Assembly: GCA_031280965.1 (NCBI GenBank)
Contig: JAITFZ010000029.1
Location: 1 to 64,000 of the forward strand
Source of the DNA: Oscillospiraceae bacterium
Lineage (GTDB): Bacteria; Bacillota; Clostridia; Oscillospirales; Ruminococcaceae
Length of the DNA: 64,000 nucleotides
Direction of reading: 5' to 3'
The position numbers were made by a program, and so were the translations under genes. Of the stretch, positions 1-8,238 are shown piece after piece; the first letter of the stretch is position 1, and each line of letters begins with the position of its first letter. The notes under the pieces are model-generated. The model saw nothing but the letters and a program-made list of their open reading frames with translations. It did not search any database and was not told the origin of the DNA.

Positions 1-112
1 TATTCGCTTTGAAAAGAAAGTCGATAATTATATCGGATTGCTTGCTTTCGCTTTCGCAACGATTGTGTGGCGAAAAATCATAATTGTTCATGAAATGCCT
101 ATTGTTGGATAG
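1..112 (+). pseudogene. IS5/IS4-like transposase, C-terminal fragment
   Basis: An open frame enters from the left edge and stops at TAG 110-112. It reads IRFEKKVDNYIGLLAFAFAT and continues IVWRKIII. This basic, aromatic, then hydrophobic tail resembles the C-terminal end of DDE transposases of the IS5/IS4 type. Only about 36 residues lie in the window, so it could be the end of an intact element that starts outside, or a remnant. Family assignment is by motif impression only. Confidence 0.5.
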
Positions 113-129
113 GTTCTAAGCTGAAAAGG

Positions 130-501
130 TTGTTCGCGGGAACAATCGAGCAGATGTTAGAGTCCGAAATGGACGAACATCTTGGTTACGAGAAACACAA
201 TAACTTGGGCGATTTAACAGGAAATAGTCGTAACGGTTACAACAAAAAGACGATTATCAGCGATTACGGTGAGTCTGAAATCGTAATTCCCTGTGACAGA
301 AACGGCGAATTTGAGCCAAAAGTTCTTGAAAAACGACAGACACGAACCGACGAAATAGAGCAGAAAATCCTTGCGATGTACGCCAAAGGCATGAGTCAAC
401 GCGACATTGAAGACAATCTTCGTGAGATTTACGGTGCGGAAATTCCGCAGACACTAATCTCTAAAATCACAGACAAAATCCTGCCTGAGGTCAACGATAT
501 G
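130..501 (+). pseudogene. IS256-family (mutator-type) transposase, N-terminal fragment
   Basis: The frame encodes an N-terminal segment typical of IS256 transposases: MLESEMDEHLGYEKH, then NSRNGYNKKT, then a helix-turn-helix stretch with YAKGMSQRDIEDNL and ending near LPEVNDM. Full-length members have about 400 residues and continue into the DDE catalytic core. Here homology stops at about base 501 and the frame runs through unrelated, low-quality sequence to 645. The start is taken as TTG at 130, although the frame is open slightly upstream. No catalytic residues remain, so it is inactive. It forms the left flank of the CRISPR-Cas9 locus. Confidence 0.75.
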
Positions 502-505
502 GTTA

Positions 506-525
506 GCTTGACCTGCGGGTCAAGC
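506..525. repeat. 8-bp perfect inverted repeat at the transposase break point
   Basis: GCTTGACC and GGTCAAGC flank a 4-base loop exactly where recognisable IS256 coding sequence ends. It could be a remnant of the end of another element that interrupted the transposase gene, or a weak terminator without a T-run. The stretch from here to the tracrRNA promoter at 661 shows no gene. Confidence 0.4.
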
Positions 526-660
526 ATAAGGATACACCTCCGGTTTCGTATGCGAAAATATTTATATACCCATTATACACTTGTTCAGATTAGATTGCAA
601 GTGTTTTCCAAAAATATTTCTAAAAAATGTTATAAAACCCGATAATTTGTAGAAAAAGTG

Positions 661-689
661 TTGACAAAGCCAATTTGAATTGTTATAAT
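661..689 (+). promoter_or_regulatory. Consensus sigma-A promoter of the tracrRNA
   Basis: A perfect TTGACA (661-666) and a perfect TATAAT (684-689) are separated by 17 bases. Transcription should begin near 696, a few bases before the anti-repeat. With read-through of the tracrRNA 3' hairpin the same promoter could serve cas9, cas1 and cas2, because no other good promoter is visible before the cas9 start. Confidence 0.85.
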
Positions 690-695
690 TGATAT

Positions 696-800
696 ATTCT
701 TGGATACCATGCCAAGAGTTACTCGGTTGCTATAATAAGGTACTACCTAAAAGTAGTGACCGTACAGCTCTAAAGTCTACTTTTAGTAGGCTTTATCTGT
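696..800 (+). ncRNA. tracrRNA of the type II-C CRISPR-Cas9 system
   Basis: Bases 704-735 form an anti-repeat. They pair with the minus-strand repeat over 14 uninterrupted base pairs (ATACCATGCCAAGA), then 9 more with G-U wobbles, a 2x2 internal loop, and 8 closing pairs (GCTATAAT). Downstream is a short hairpin with ACTAC/GTAGT arms around 742-757. A terminal hairpin at 771-795 has AAAGTCTAC and GTAGGCTTT arms and is followed by a T-containing tail. This order (anti-repeat, short stem, terminator-like stem) is what tracrRNAs of type II systems have. The direction is fixed by the promoter at 661 and by complementarity to minus-strand crRNA. Exact ends are inferred. Confidence 0.88.
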
Positions 801-834
801 TTATTTAAGGAAATTTAAAACAGGAGAATGAATT

Positions 835-3800
835 ATGAAATATTCAATCGGACTCGATATAGGAATTACATCGGTTGGCTTTGCAATTATGGAGCTTGAC
901 GAAGACGATATACCTTGCCGTATTGCTACAATGGGTTCACGTATATTTGATGCACCCGAAAATCCGAAAGATGGTGCTTCGCTTGCTTTACCCCGCAGAG
1001 AGGCACGGGGAATCCGCCGTTGCACAAGAAGACGGCGGCACCGCAAGAAAAGAATCAAAAACCTGATTGTTTCACAAAGTTTGCTTTCAAAAGAGGAATT
1101 AAATAGTTTATATGCAGGAGAAAATCCCGATGTATATAAACTTAGGGTCGATGCTCTTGACGGATTGCTAACAAACAACGAGCTTGCTCGTGTGCTGATT
1201 CATCTTGCTCAAAGGCGTGGCTTTAAGTCTAATCGGAAAAATGAAGCTGAACCCAAAGACTCAAAAGGGTTACTGAAAGCATTAGAAGTAAATGCAGATG
1301 AACTATCAAAATACAGGACAGTCGGGGAAATGCTATATAACCGCGAAAGCAAGCGGAATAAACCCGAAGATTACTCAAATACTGTATTGCGTTCAGATGT
1401 CCTCAAAGAAGCTCATATGATTTTTGAGAAACAGCGTAGTCTCGGGAATAATATATGTGATGAAAAGTTTGAGAATAATTATTATGATATTTTATCAAGT
1501 CAGCGTTCCTTTGATGAGGGACCAGGCGGTGATAGTCCTTACAAAGTGGATTTTTACAAATATATGGTTGGAGATTGTACACTCGAAGGAGAAAAGGAAA
1601 AGCGTGCCGCAAAAGCGACTTATTCGTTTGAATATTTTAATTTGCTTCAGAAAATAAATCATATTCGGCTTGAAACAAGCGGTCAATCAAGAGCGTTGTT
1701 TGCTGATGAACAGCGGATAATTATAAACAAAGCACATGACTCGCCATCTAAAATAACTGCCGTTTCGTTACGAAAGCTACTTAGTCTGCCTGAAGATGCC
1801 GAAGTTAATTTCAGAGATTATACACCTTTAAAAGCTTTTCACGAAATGCGAAAAGCATTGAAAAGCGTAACAGATATTAAATATATCAACACTGCTTTGC
1901 GGAATCAAATCGGTCATATATTTACTTACGAAAAAACAGATGAGAATATAGAAACAGCTTTGAAGAAGACTTCGTTAAATTTTGGCGAAATAAACGCTCT
2001 TATAAAAAATATAAAAAATATAAAAAATTTCAAAGGAAACGGGCATTTATCATTAATCGCACTTGATAAATTAATTCCTCATTTAGAAAAAGGATTTACT
2101 TATTATGATGCTTGTAAAGAAGCAGGTTATAATTTAAAGAGCAATGAAGATGCTACACCAAAAAAACTAATTGAATTGAAACACCTTGCAAAGAAAACCG
2201 AAAACACCATTACAAGCCCGGTTGCTCGCCGTGCTTTGTCGCAATGTGCCAAAGTCATAAATGCTATAATTCGTGAAATTGGGACAAGTCCTGTTTATAT
2301 CAACATTGAACTTGCTCGTGAAATGTCAAACAATTTCGATGAGCGAATGAAAACCGATAAAGATATGAAAGAAAATCAAGCAAAAAACGAGAGAATTAAA
2401 GAAAAAATCAAGGAATACGGTATTAATAATCCTACCGGACTTGATATTGTTAAGATGAAGTTATACGAGGAACAAAGCGGAATATGCCCGTATTCGCTTA
2501 TTCAAATGGATATATCGCAGTTATTTGACCCGGGTTATGCTGATATAGACCATATAATGCCGTATAGCGAATCGTTTGATGATTCTTATAAAAACAAGAT
2601 TTTAGTGCGAACAGAAGAAAACCGCCAAAAAGGTGACCGCTTGCCTTTGCATTACTTAAAAGGTGAAAAACAAGATAAATTCATCGTTTGGGTGAATAAC
2701 TCTCATCTTACAAAAAACAAGAAGCAGAACTTATTATGCGAAAAAATCCCCGAAGGCTTTAAGGAACGCAATCTACAAGATACTAAGACTATATCGAGTT
2801 TTATGTATAACTATCTCACAAACAACCTTACGTTCGCTGATTTTTCAACCGACCGTAAACGTCATGTTATGGCTGTAAACGGTGCAGTTACATCTATGCT
2901 TCGTAAGCGTTGGGGATTGAATAAAATCCGCGAAGACGGTGACTTGCACCACGCACTTGATGCGGCGGTGATTGCTTGCGTAACACAGGGTAACATCAGT
3001 ATGCTTACAAAACTTGAAAAATATTATATCAAAAAGGAAAATTATTATATTGACAGAAAAACAGGCGAAGCAGTGGAAAAAGATTTTCCACAGCCTTATG
3101 ATTACGGAAACAAGAGAAGTTTCAGCAATGAAATAGCGGCACGGCTTTCAAATAATCCACAAAAAACACTCAGAGAATTAAACTATCCGACTTATAGTTA
3201 TTATACGCTTGAAAAAATTAATCCTGTATTTGTATCAAGGATGCCGAATCGCAAAGTCAGCGGTGCAGCTCACAAGGAAACCATTAAAGGTATCGGTGAA
3301 AATAACTCTCAAATCAAGAAAGTGCCGCTGTCTGCACTCAAACTCGATAAAAACGGTGAAATAGACGGATATTACAATCCTAATGATGACCGCCTACTTT
3401 ATAATGCACTCAAAGAACGATTAGCCGAATTTGGCGGCAAAGGCGAAAAAGCATTTGATGAACCTTTTTATAAACCCAAGAGCAACGGTACACCCGGACC
3501 GATTGTTAAAAAAGTGAAAATCGAGGAAAAAAGCACATTAAACGTATTAGTTCACGATAAGACGGGTTCAGCAGACAACGGCAGCATGATTAGGGTTGAT
3601 GTGTTTTACGTGAATGGTGACGGATATTATCTTGTTCCGATTTATGTTGCAGATGTTGTAAAGGGAAAACTTCCAAATAAAGCAATTATAGCTAACAAGT
3701 CTTATGTAGACTGGAAAGAAATGAGCGATGATGATTTTATCTTCTCGCTTTATCCGAATGATTTGGTCTATATTGAACATAAAAAGGGTCTGACCTTTAG

Positions 3801-4041
3801 CAGAGTTAATGACAAAAGCTCACTGCCCCAAAAATTAGATAAGAAAAGCGAATATGTGTATTATAAAAAAACTGGAATATCAACCGGTTCAATAACAATT
3901 ATTAATCATGACAATAGTTATTTCATACCGAGCCTTGGTGTTAAATCGTTATTAAAATTCGAGAAATGGCAGGTTGATGTTTTGGGAAACAAGACCAAGG
4001 TTGTACATGAACCGCGATTAGGATTCGATAAGGAGGGGTGA
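835..4041 (+). CDS. cas9: CRISPR-associated endonuclease Cas9, type II-C
   Basis: RNA-guided DNA endonuclease that uses the crRNA:tracrRNA duplex. The 1068 residues fall in the compact type II-C size range. RuvC-I is at the N-terminus (GLDIGITSVGFAIME, Asp8). An arginine-rich bridge helix follows (RREARGIRRCTRRRRHRKKR, about residues 54-73). RuvC-II contains YINIELAREM with Glu492. The HNH domain contains DIDHIMPYS with His573. RuvC-III contains HHALDAAV (705-712, Asp709). All expected catalytic residues are present, so the enzyme looks active. The start ATG has AGGAG 8 bases upstream. The stop overlaps the cas1 translation-initiation region. The PAM cannot be derived from this sequence. Confidence 0.97.
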   Translation: MKYSIGLDIGITSVGFAIMELDEDDIPCRIATMGSRIFDAPENPKDGASLALPRREARGIRRCTRRRRHRKKRIKNLIVSQSLLSKEELNSLYAGENPDVYKLRVDALDGLLTNNELARVLIHLAQRRGFKSNRKNEAEPKDSKGLLKALEVNADELSKYRTVGEMLYNRESKRNKPEDYSNTVLRSDVLKEAHMIFEKQRSLGNNICDEKFENNYYDILSSQRSFDEGPGGDSPYKVDFYKYMVGDCTLEGEKEKRAAKATYSFEYFNLLQKINHIRLETSGQSRALFADEQRIIINKAHDSPSKITAVSLRKLLSLPEDAEVNFRDYTPLKAFHEMRKALKSVTDIKYINTALRNQIGHIFTYEKTDENIETALKKTSLNFGEINALIKNIKNIKNFKGNGHLSLIALDKLIPHLEKGFTYYDACKEAGYNLKSNEDATPKKLIELKHLAKKTENTITSPVARRALSQCAKVINAIIREIGTSPVYINIELAREMSNNFDERMKTDKDMKENQAKNERIKEKIKEYGINNPTGLDIVKMKLYEEQSGICPYSLIQMDISQLFDPGYADIDHIMPYSESFDDSYKNKILVRTEENRQKGDRLPLHYLKGEKQDKFIVWVNNSHLTKNKKQNLLCEKIPEGFKERNLQDTKTISSFMYNYLTNNLTFADFSTDRKRHVMAVNGAVTSMLRKRWGLNKIREDGDLHHALDAAVIACVTQGNISMLTKLEKYYIKKENYYIDRKTGEAVEKDFPQPYDYGNKRSFSNEIAARLSNNPQKTLRELNYPTYSYYTLEKINPVFVSRMPNRKVSGAAHKETIKGIGENNSQIKKVPLSALKLDKNGEIDGYYNPNDDRLLYNALKERLAEFGGKGEKAFDEPFYKPKSNGTPGPIVKKVKIEEKSTLNVLVHDKTGSADNGSMIRVDVFYVNGDGYYLVPIYVADVVKGKLPNKAIIANKSYVDWKEMSDDDFIFSLYPNDLVYIEHKKGLTFSRVNDKSSLPQKLDKKSEYVYYKKTGISTGSITIINHDNSYFIPSLGVKSLLKFEKWQVDVLGNKTKVVHEPRLGFDKEG

Positions 4042-4043
4042 CA

Positions 4044-4949
4044 ATGGCTTTTCGTAACATTATTATACAAAATGAGGCGAAATTATCGCTTAAAAGTGGG
4101 CAACTAATTGTGAAAACCGAAACTGCCGATGCCTCTCTCGCAATTGAAGACATTGACACGATTCTTGTTGAAAACCGACGAACAGTAATCAGTACGGCTC
4201 TGCTTGGAAGTCTTGCGAAATCGGGTGTAGCATTATTTATCTGCGATGAATACCATATGCCATGTGCGGTACTCCAACCGTATTTACAACATTCGCGCCA
4301 ATATGAAGTTACGCAAAAACAGCTTGAGCTTTCTGCTCCGACAAAAAAGCAGCTATGGAAGCAAATTGTTGTTGCAAAAATCAATAATCAAGCCAAATGT
4401 CTTTTGTTATGCGGAAAAGAGAAAGAATTCAAAGAACTTGAAAGTATTGCCAAGAGTGTTAAGTCGGGCGATGAGGGCAATGCGGAGGGTTATGCCGCCG
4501 CGCGATATTTTCCTGCGCTATTCGGAAAGGGGTTTATACGCGGTGATGATATAGACCATAGAAATTCATGGCTGAACTACGGTTATTCGATTGTTCGCGG
4601 GTGTGTGGCGCGGTCGTTGGCGGTTTATGGATTTTTTTCTCTCTTCGGATTACAACATCATTCTACTCTCAACCAGTTCAATTTAGCTGATGACTTCATA
4701 GAGCCTTTTCGACAAATTGTCGATTTGTTTGCGGCTACATATGCCGATGCAGATGGTGAATTAAACCCTGATATTAAAAGCAAATTAGTTAATCTAATAA
4801 ATTATGACATTATAATTGATGATAAAAAATACGCTTTGTCGTACGCAATTGAAAAAACAGTGCAAAGTTTTTCGGCAGTAATTAATGGCAAAGGAAAAAA
4901 GCTGTTGTTGCCGGAACTCACAGAGTTAAAACAACACACTTATGAATAA
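4044..4949 (+). CDS. cas1: CRISPR-associated endonuclease/integrase Cas1 (type II)
   Basis: Cas1 forms the spacer-integration complex with Cas2. The 301-residue protein has the Cas1 C-terminal helical domain with the metal-site segments GNAEGYAAARYFPALFG, GLQHHSTLNQFNLADDF and the following EPFRQIVD. The ORF track begins at GTG 4038, but AGGAGG at 4031-4036 is 7 bases before ATG 4044, which is the better start. It follows cas9 with almost no spacing and its 3' end overlaps the start of cas2, so the three genes form one operon. No csn2 or cas4 follows, which supports subtype II-C. Confidence 0.95.
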   Translation: MAFRNIIIQNEAKLSLKSGQLIVKTETADASLAIEDIDTILVENRRTVISTALLGSLAKSGVALFICDEYHMPCAVLQPYLQHSRQYEVTQKQLELSAPTKKQLWKQIVVAKINNQAKCLLLCGKEKEFKELESIAKSVKSGDEGNAEGYAAARYFPALFGKGFIRGDDIDHRNSWLNYGYSIVRGCVARSLAVYGFFSLFGLQHHSTLNQFNLADDFIEPFRQIVDLFAATYADADGELNPDIKSKLVNLINYDIIIDDKKYALSYAIEKTVQSFSAVINGKGKKLLLPELTELKQHTYE

Positions 4950-5265
4950 ATTTATGAGAATACTTGTATTTTTTGATTTACCTGTTAAAACAAAACCGGA
5001 AAGAAAGGCTGCGACTAAGTTTCGTAAGTTTTTGCTTGATGACGGGTATCATATGTTACAATACTCTATGTATGCCCGAACTTGTAACGGCAGCGATGCC
5101 GTGGAAAAACATAAAAAGCGGTTGTATGCCAGTCTGCCGGACAATGGTTCAATACGAGCTTTGACTATAACCGAAAAGCAATATCAAAGCATTGAAATTT
5201 TAGTAGGTAGCTTGACAAAAGCTTGTGATAAGCCATTTGAAACAGAACAGCTTACACTTTTTTGA
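4942..5265 (+). CDS. cas2: CRISPR-associated protein Cas2
   Basis: Small ferredoxin-fold partner of Cas1 in spacer acquisition. The first strand is MRILVFFDLPVKT, where the LVFFDLP motif with its Asp is typical of Cas2. It is followed by the helix KFRKFLLDDGYHMLQYSMY. Length is 107 residues from the first ATG, or 103 from the in-frame ATG at 4954; the start is therefore ambiguous. It overlaps the end of cas1 by 8 bases. It is the last cas gene before the array. Confidence 0.95.
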   Translation: MNKFMRILVFFDLPVKTKPERKAATKFRKFLLDDGYHMLQYSMYARTCNGSDAVEKHKKRLYASLPDNGSIRALTITEKQYQSIEILVGSLTKACDKPFETEQLTLF

Positions 5266-5305
5266 AAAACGATATATTTTATCGAAATTTCTGTTAAATT
5301 CGCAA

Positions 5306-5369
5306 ATAATAAACCCCTTACAAATCGGTTTAGTTTTGGCTCTAAGCTGATTTGTAAGGGGTTTATTAT
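5306..5369. terminator. 21-bp hairpin between cas2 and the array, fused to the first repeat
   Basis: Arms 5306-5326 and 5349-5369 are perfectly complementary over 21 bp (core AAACCCCTTACAAATC). The loop contains a second small TTAG/CTAA pairing. The right arm runs into the first five bases of the first CRISPR repeat. Both outer flanks are T/A-rich, so it can act as a bidirectional terminator for the plus-strand cas operon and for minus-strand crRNA transcription. It occupies the leader position of the array, so a role in integration is also possible. Confidence 0.65.
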
Positions 5370-6637
5370 ACCATGCCAAGAATTACCCGGGAGCTATAAC
5401 CTTTGTCACAAACTTGCGAACGGCACGCGCATTATACCATGCCAAGAATTACCCGGGAGCTATAACTCGCACAGGCGGCGGTGTATCTAATGCCGGATTA
5501 TACCATGCCAAGAATTACCCGGGAGCTATAACCCGCATGTCCTGTCGGGTACACGCCTTTGGATTATACCATGCCAAGAATTACCCGGGAGCTATAACTA
5601 TTAATATATGCATACAAATTGCACAATTATTATACCATGCCAAGAATTACCCGGGAGCTATAACTACCGCTGTCAATCGTTTTCAACGGTGCTTATTATA
5701 CCATGCCAAGAATTACCCGGGAGCTATAACGAGTAGGAAGTTATTTAAGTGAAGTTTCTGATTATACCATGCCAAGAATTACCCGGGAGCTATAACTTAG
5801 GTAGTTGACAATCGACGAAAATTCTAATTATACCATGCCAAGAATTACCCGGGAGCTATAACACTATTATTATAACACATTTACAAGAGTTAATTATACC
5901 ATGCCAAGAATTACCCGGGAGCTATAACTGGATGTACGCCCTCATTTGCGCGGCGGTTATTATACCATGCCAAGAATTACCCGGGAGCTATAACTCACGC
6001 GAGCGTTAGGTCTTTGATGTTTACATTATACCATGCCAAGAATTACCCGGGAGCTATAACTTGTATATCTCCGTGGCGTTGGTGGTTATAATTATACCAT
6101 GCCAAGAATTACCCGGGAGCTATAACGTCCCTTGTGAACATGAACGCGACACCTTGATTATACCATGCCAAGAATTACCCGGGAGCTATAACGTCGCGTC
6201 CAAAGCATCGTTTAGCACACTTATTATACCATGCCAAGAATTACCCGGGAGCTATAACCCGGACGTTCTCAACGGGTATGTTGCGGCGATTATACCATGC
6301 CAAGAATTACCCGGGAGCTATAACGTTTCGTCGGGGCTTAACCTATTAACCTTGATTATACCATACCAAGAATTACCCGGGAGCTATAACAAAGCGAAAT
6401 AGTAACCACACGCAAAGCAGGGATTATACCATGCCAAGAATTACCCGGGAGCTATAACTTCCGACCATGTATTGAGTATTCTACACCGATTATACCATGC
6501 CAAGAATTACCCGGGAGCTATAACCTCGGCTTGTGGTTCATTTTGCCGATACGGATTATACCATGCCAAGAATTACCCGGGAGCTATAACTTTGCAGTGC
6601 TTTTGGTTGTTGCAATGGTAATTATACCATGCCAAGA
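5365..6637 (-). CRISPR. Type II-C CRISPR array: 19 full repeats, 1 truncated repeat, 19 spacers
   Basis: The repeat is 36 bp, plus strand beginning ATTATACCATGCC and ending GGGAGCTATAAC. Full repeats start at 5365, 5431, 5497, 5563, 5629, 5695, 5761, 5827, 5893, 5959, 6025, 6091, 6157, 6223, 6289, 6355, 6423, 6489 and 6555. A 17-bp partial repeat lies at 6621-6637. Spacers are 30 bp, except the one at 6391-6422, which is 32 bp. Only the repeat at 6355 has an internal change (ATACC for ATGCC). The minus-strand repeat begins GTTATAGCTCCC and ends TGGTATAAT, as in other type II-C repeats, and is complementary to the plus-strand tracrRNA. crRNAs are therefore read from the minus strand, toward cas2. 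The decayed end at 6637 is probably the older end. Confidence 0.97.
6621..6637 (-). promoter_or_regulatory. Truncated terminal repeat that retains only the extended -10 promoter
   Basis: On the minus strand this 17-base remnant reads TCTTGGCATGGTATAAT and so keeps the complete extended -10 element TGGTATAAT. The part of the repeat that would form the crRNA handle is gone. No spacer lies upstream of it, so a handle would be useless there, whereas the promoter can still start transcription into the spacer at 6591-6620. The same element is present in all 19 full repeats. Confidence 0.7.
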
Positions 6638-6679
6638 TACGCGCAAGGAAAAAGGGAAAATGGAGCGAGGCGATAATGC

Positions 6680-7846
6680 TTATTTTATCTGTTTTTTACG
6701 TCCATCAGTATATTCAATATAGGTTTTAACTTCAATTGTATTACAACCGCCTGTACATGTCCCGGTCATCATTCCGCTTGCCCCTGAACTGGACATATCA
6801 TATGCACACCCCGAACAATACGGAACTTCAACTTCTTCGTGACAAATAACAGCTCCACAATGCAAGCATTTATCGTTTTCAAAATAGTGTTCTTCTTTTC
6901 CACATCTTGTGCAAAAACACTCTCCTTCATAAATGTGTCCTATTTTTTCACAGGCCTTTATACGGATAAAATCAATTTTGCTATTATTTGCAACATTTGT
7001 CAGAGCACTCTCGTTAGTGAGTTTATCAATTGGTATGTATACTGCATTGCTTGTTGCGTTTATAATAATATCAGCAATAATTTGCTGTCCAATGTCTTTA
7101 TTATTTATTTTTTCAACCATTGCTACACGGCGTTCATTAGTTTTTTTGTTATTGTTTGCGATATGCACAAATACATTTTGCAAAATATTTTCGTTAACCA
7201 GCTTTTTAATTGCTTTATCAGATATGTCATTATCAATGGCTTCTTTGGCTACATCTGCAATTATTTCTTCGCCAGATAATTTTTCTAATGCTGCATATCC
7301 CCAGTTATCTGCATTACCATAACTTTTTTTTGCTATATCAATAAGTATTTTTTGTACAAGTATTTGGTCTGTTAATTTTTCAGTTGCAGTTATACGCAAT
7401 TTACCCCATGCTTTAGGATTTTCAGCAATGTCCTTAAATACGTTATACGCAATTATTTTGTTTTCCAGTTTTTCAGCCGCTTCCATTTTCATATCTATAG
7501 AAGTAGCATTTTCAGCGAGGTCGGTTAGCACGGCTTGGTCTGTAAGCTTTGCAACCGCTACTTTGCGTATTCCACTCTCTTTATCGTTTTTCGCAATGTC
7601 TGCCAAAATAACTTGGTCAGTAAGTTTATCTAATGCGTTTTTACGAGTATGACTAAGTGGTGCGTTTTTCGCAATGTCTGCCAAAATAACTTGGTCAGTA
7701 AGTTTATCTAATGCGTTTTTACGAGTATGACTAAGTGGTGCGTTTTTAGCTATTTCAGCAAGTATCGTTTGTGTTGTTTCTTTTTCAACTGCTTTTAATG
7801 CTCTTTTTCCGTTTTCACTTGCCCATGCAGGTTTGATAAATCCCAT
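6680..7846 (-). CDS. HEAT-like repeat protein with C-terminal zinc-ribbon-like region
   Basis: Of the 388 residues, roughly 1-300 consist of degenerate repeats of about 26 residues with the pattern ALDKLTDQVILADIAKN. Two adjacent copies are identical at DNA level. The C-terminal third carries paired cysteines (CFCTRCGKEEHYFENDKCLHCG, then CSGCAYD), suggesting one or two metal-binding knuckles. There is no signal peptide or membrane segment. The start ATG has GAGGTG five bases upstream. Such repeat proteins are probably alpha-helical protein-binding scaffolds; the function is unknown. It lies 43 bp beyond the decayed end of the CRISPR array and converges on it. Nothing beyond proximity links it to Cas9. 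Confidence 0.8.
   Translation of the reverse strand: MGFIKPAWASENGKRALKAVEKETTQTILAEIAKNAPLSHTRKNALDKLTDQVILADIAKNAPLSHTRKNALDKLTDQVILADIAKNDKESGIRKVAVAKLTDQAVLTDLAENATSIDMKMEAAEKLENKIIAYNVFKDIAENPKAWGKLRITATEKLTDQILVQKILIDIAKKSYGNADNWGYAALEKLSGEEIIADVAKEAIDNDISDKAIKKLVNENILQNVFVHIANNNKKTNERRVAMVEKINNKDIGQQIIADIIINATSNAVYIPIDKLTNESALTNVANNSKIDFIRIKACEKIGHIYEGECFCTRCGKEEHYFENDKCLHCGAVICHEEVEVPYCSGCAYDMSSSGASGMMTGTCTGGCNTIEVKTYIEYTDGRKKQIK
7585..7740. repeat. Perfect 78-bp tandem duplication inside the HEAT-like gene
   Basis: Bases 7585-7662 and 7663-7740 are identical and encode two identical 26-residue repeats. A third, diverged unit starts at 7741. Perfect identity indicates a very recent unit duplication, so the number of repeats is probably variable between strains. 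Confidence 0.9.
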
Positions 7847-7939
7847 GATTACACCTCATAAGTACAGATTATCCATCCATTATATCATAAAAATGCCTAA
7901 TTTGCAATAGTTTTCTGAAAAATTCATATATTACCACTC

Positions 7940-8191
7940 AACCCCGCATAAACTCAAACAAGCCCTACTATCACGGAGGACGTGCATGAGCATATTAAAC
8001 CTATTCAAATCGGTTATGTCCAGAAGACGGAAACTAAGCACAATCTCGAAGTTATTTGGTTGCTCGGTAAGTTATCGCCTGACCATAAAACTATTTCCCG
8101 TTTTCGCAAAGAAAATACTGTTGCGTTGAAAAATGTGTTTCGGGATTTTGTAAAGTTGTGTACGAAGTTGAATCTTTACGGCAAGGAATTA
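7940..8191 (+). pseudogene. IS1182/IS5-like transposase, frameshifted N-terminal fragment
   Basis: The frame from 7982 contains VIWLLGKLSPDHKTISRFRK and VFRDFVKLCTKLNLYGKEL, a stretch characteristic of the N-terminal part of IS1182-like transposases. Upstream, matching sequence occurs in two other frames (NKPYYHGG, then LFKSVMSRRRKLS), so at least two frameshifts have broken the gene. Homology ends at about 8191, before the catalytic domain. It marks the right flank of the CRISPR island. Bases 7847-7939 contain only the promoter region of the HEAT-like gene. Confidence 0.75.
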
Positions 8192-8238
8192 ACATATAAC
8201 AAAAAAATGTCAATAAAAACCCCCGTTCTTACATTGAA

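Noticed and set aside
801-1178. Minus-strand ORF of 125 residues over the cas9 start
   Set aside because: It lies within cas9 on the opposite strand, with no SD or recognisable domain.
4942-5300. Possible subtype II-A or II-B assignment
   Set aside because: No csn2 or cas4 gene follows cas2, and the repeat and Cas9 length fit II-C.
5401-6620. Self-targeting spacers
   Set aside because: No spacer was noticed to match another part of this window by eye. A full search of genome and phage sequences could not be run.
5365-6637. Reading the crRNAs from the plus strand
   Set aside because: The plus-strand repeat matches, rather than complements, the plus-strand tracrRNA anti-repeat, and the promoter-like TATAAT is on the minus strand.
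5414-6722. ORFs of 112, 113 and 63 residues across the CRISPR array
   Set aside because: The repeat plus spacer period is 66 bases, a multiple of three, so the array stays open and gives repeated peptides such as LYHAKNYPGAIT. They are artefacts of the repeats.
1-8191. Left and right transposase fragments as two halves of one split element
   Set aside because: The left C-terminal fragment looks IS5/IS4-like and the right N-terminal fragment IS1182-like. They do not clearly belong to the same transposase.
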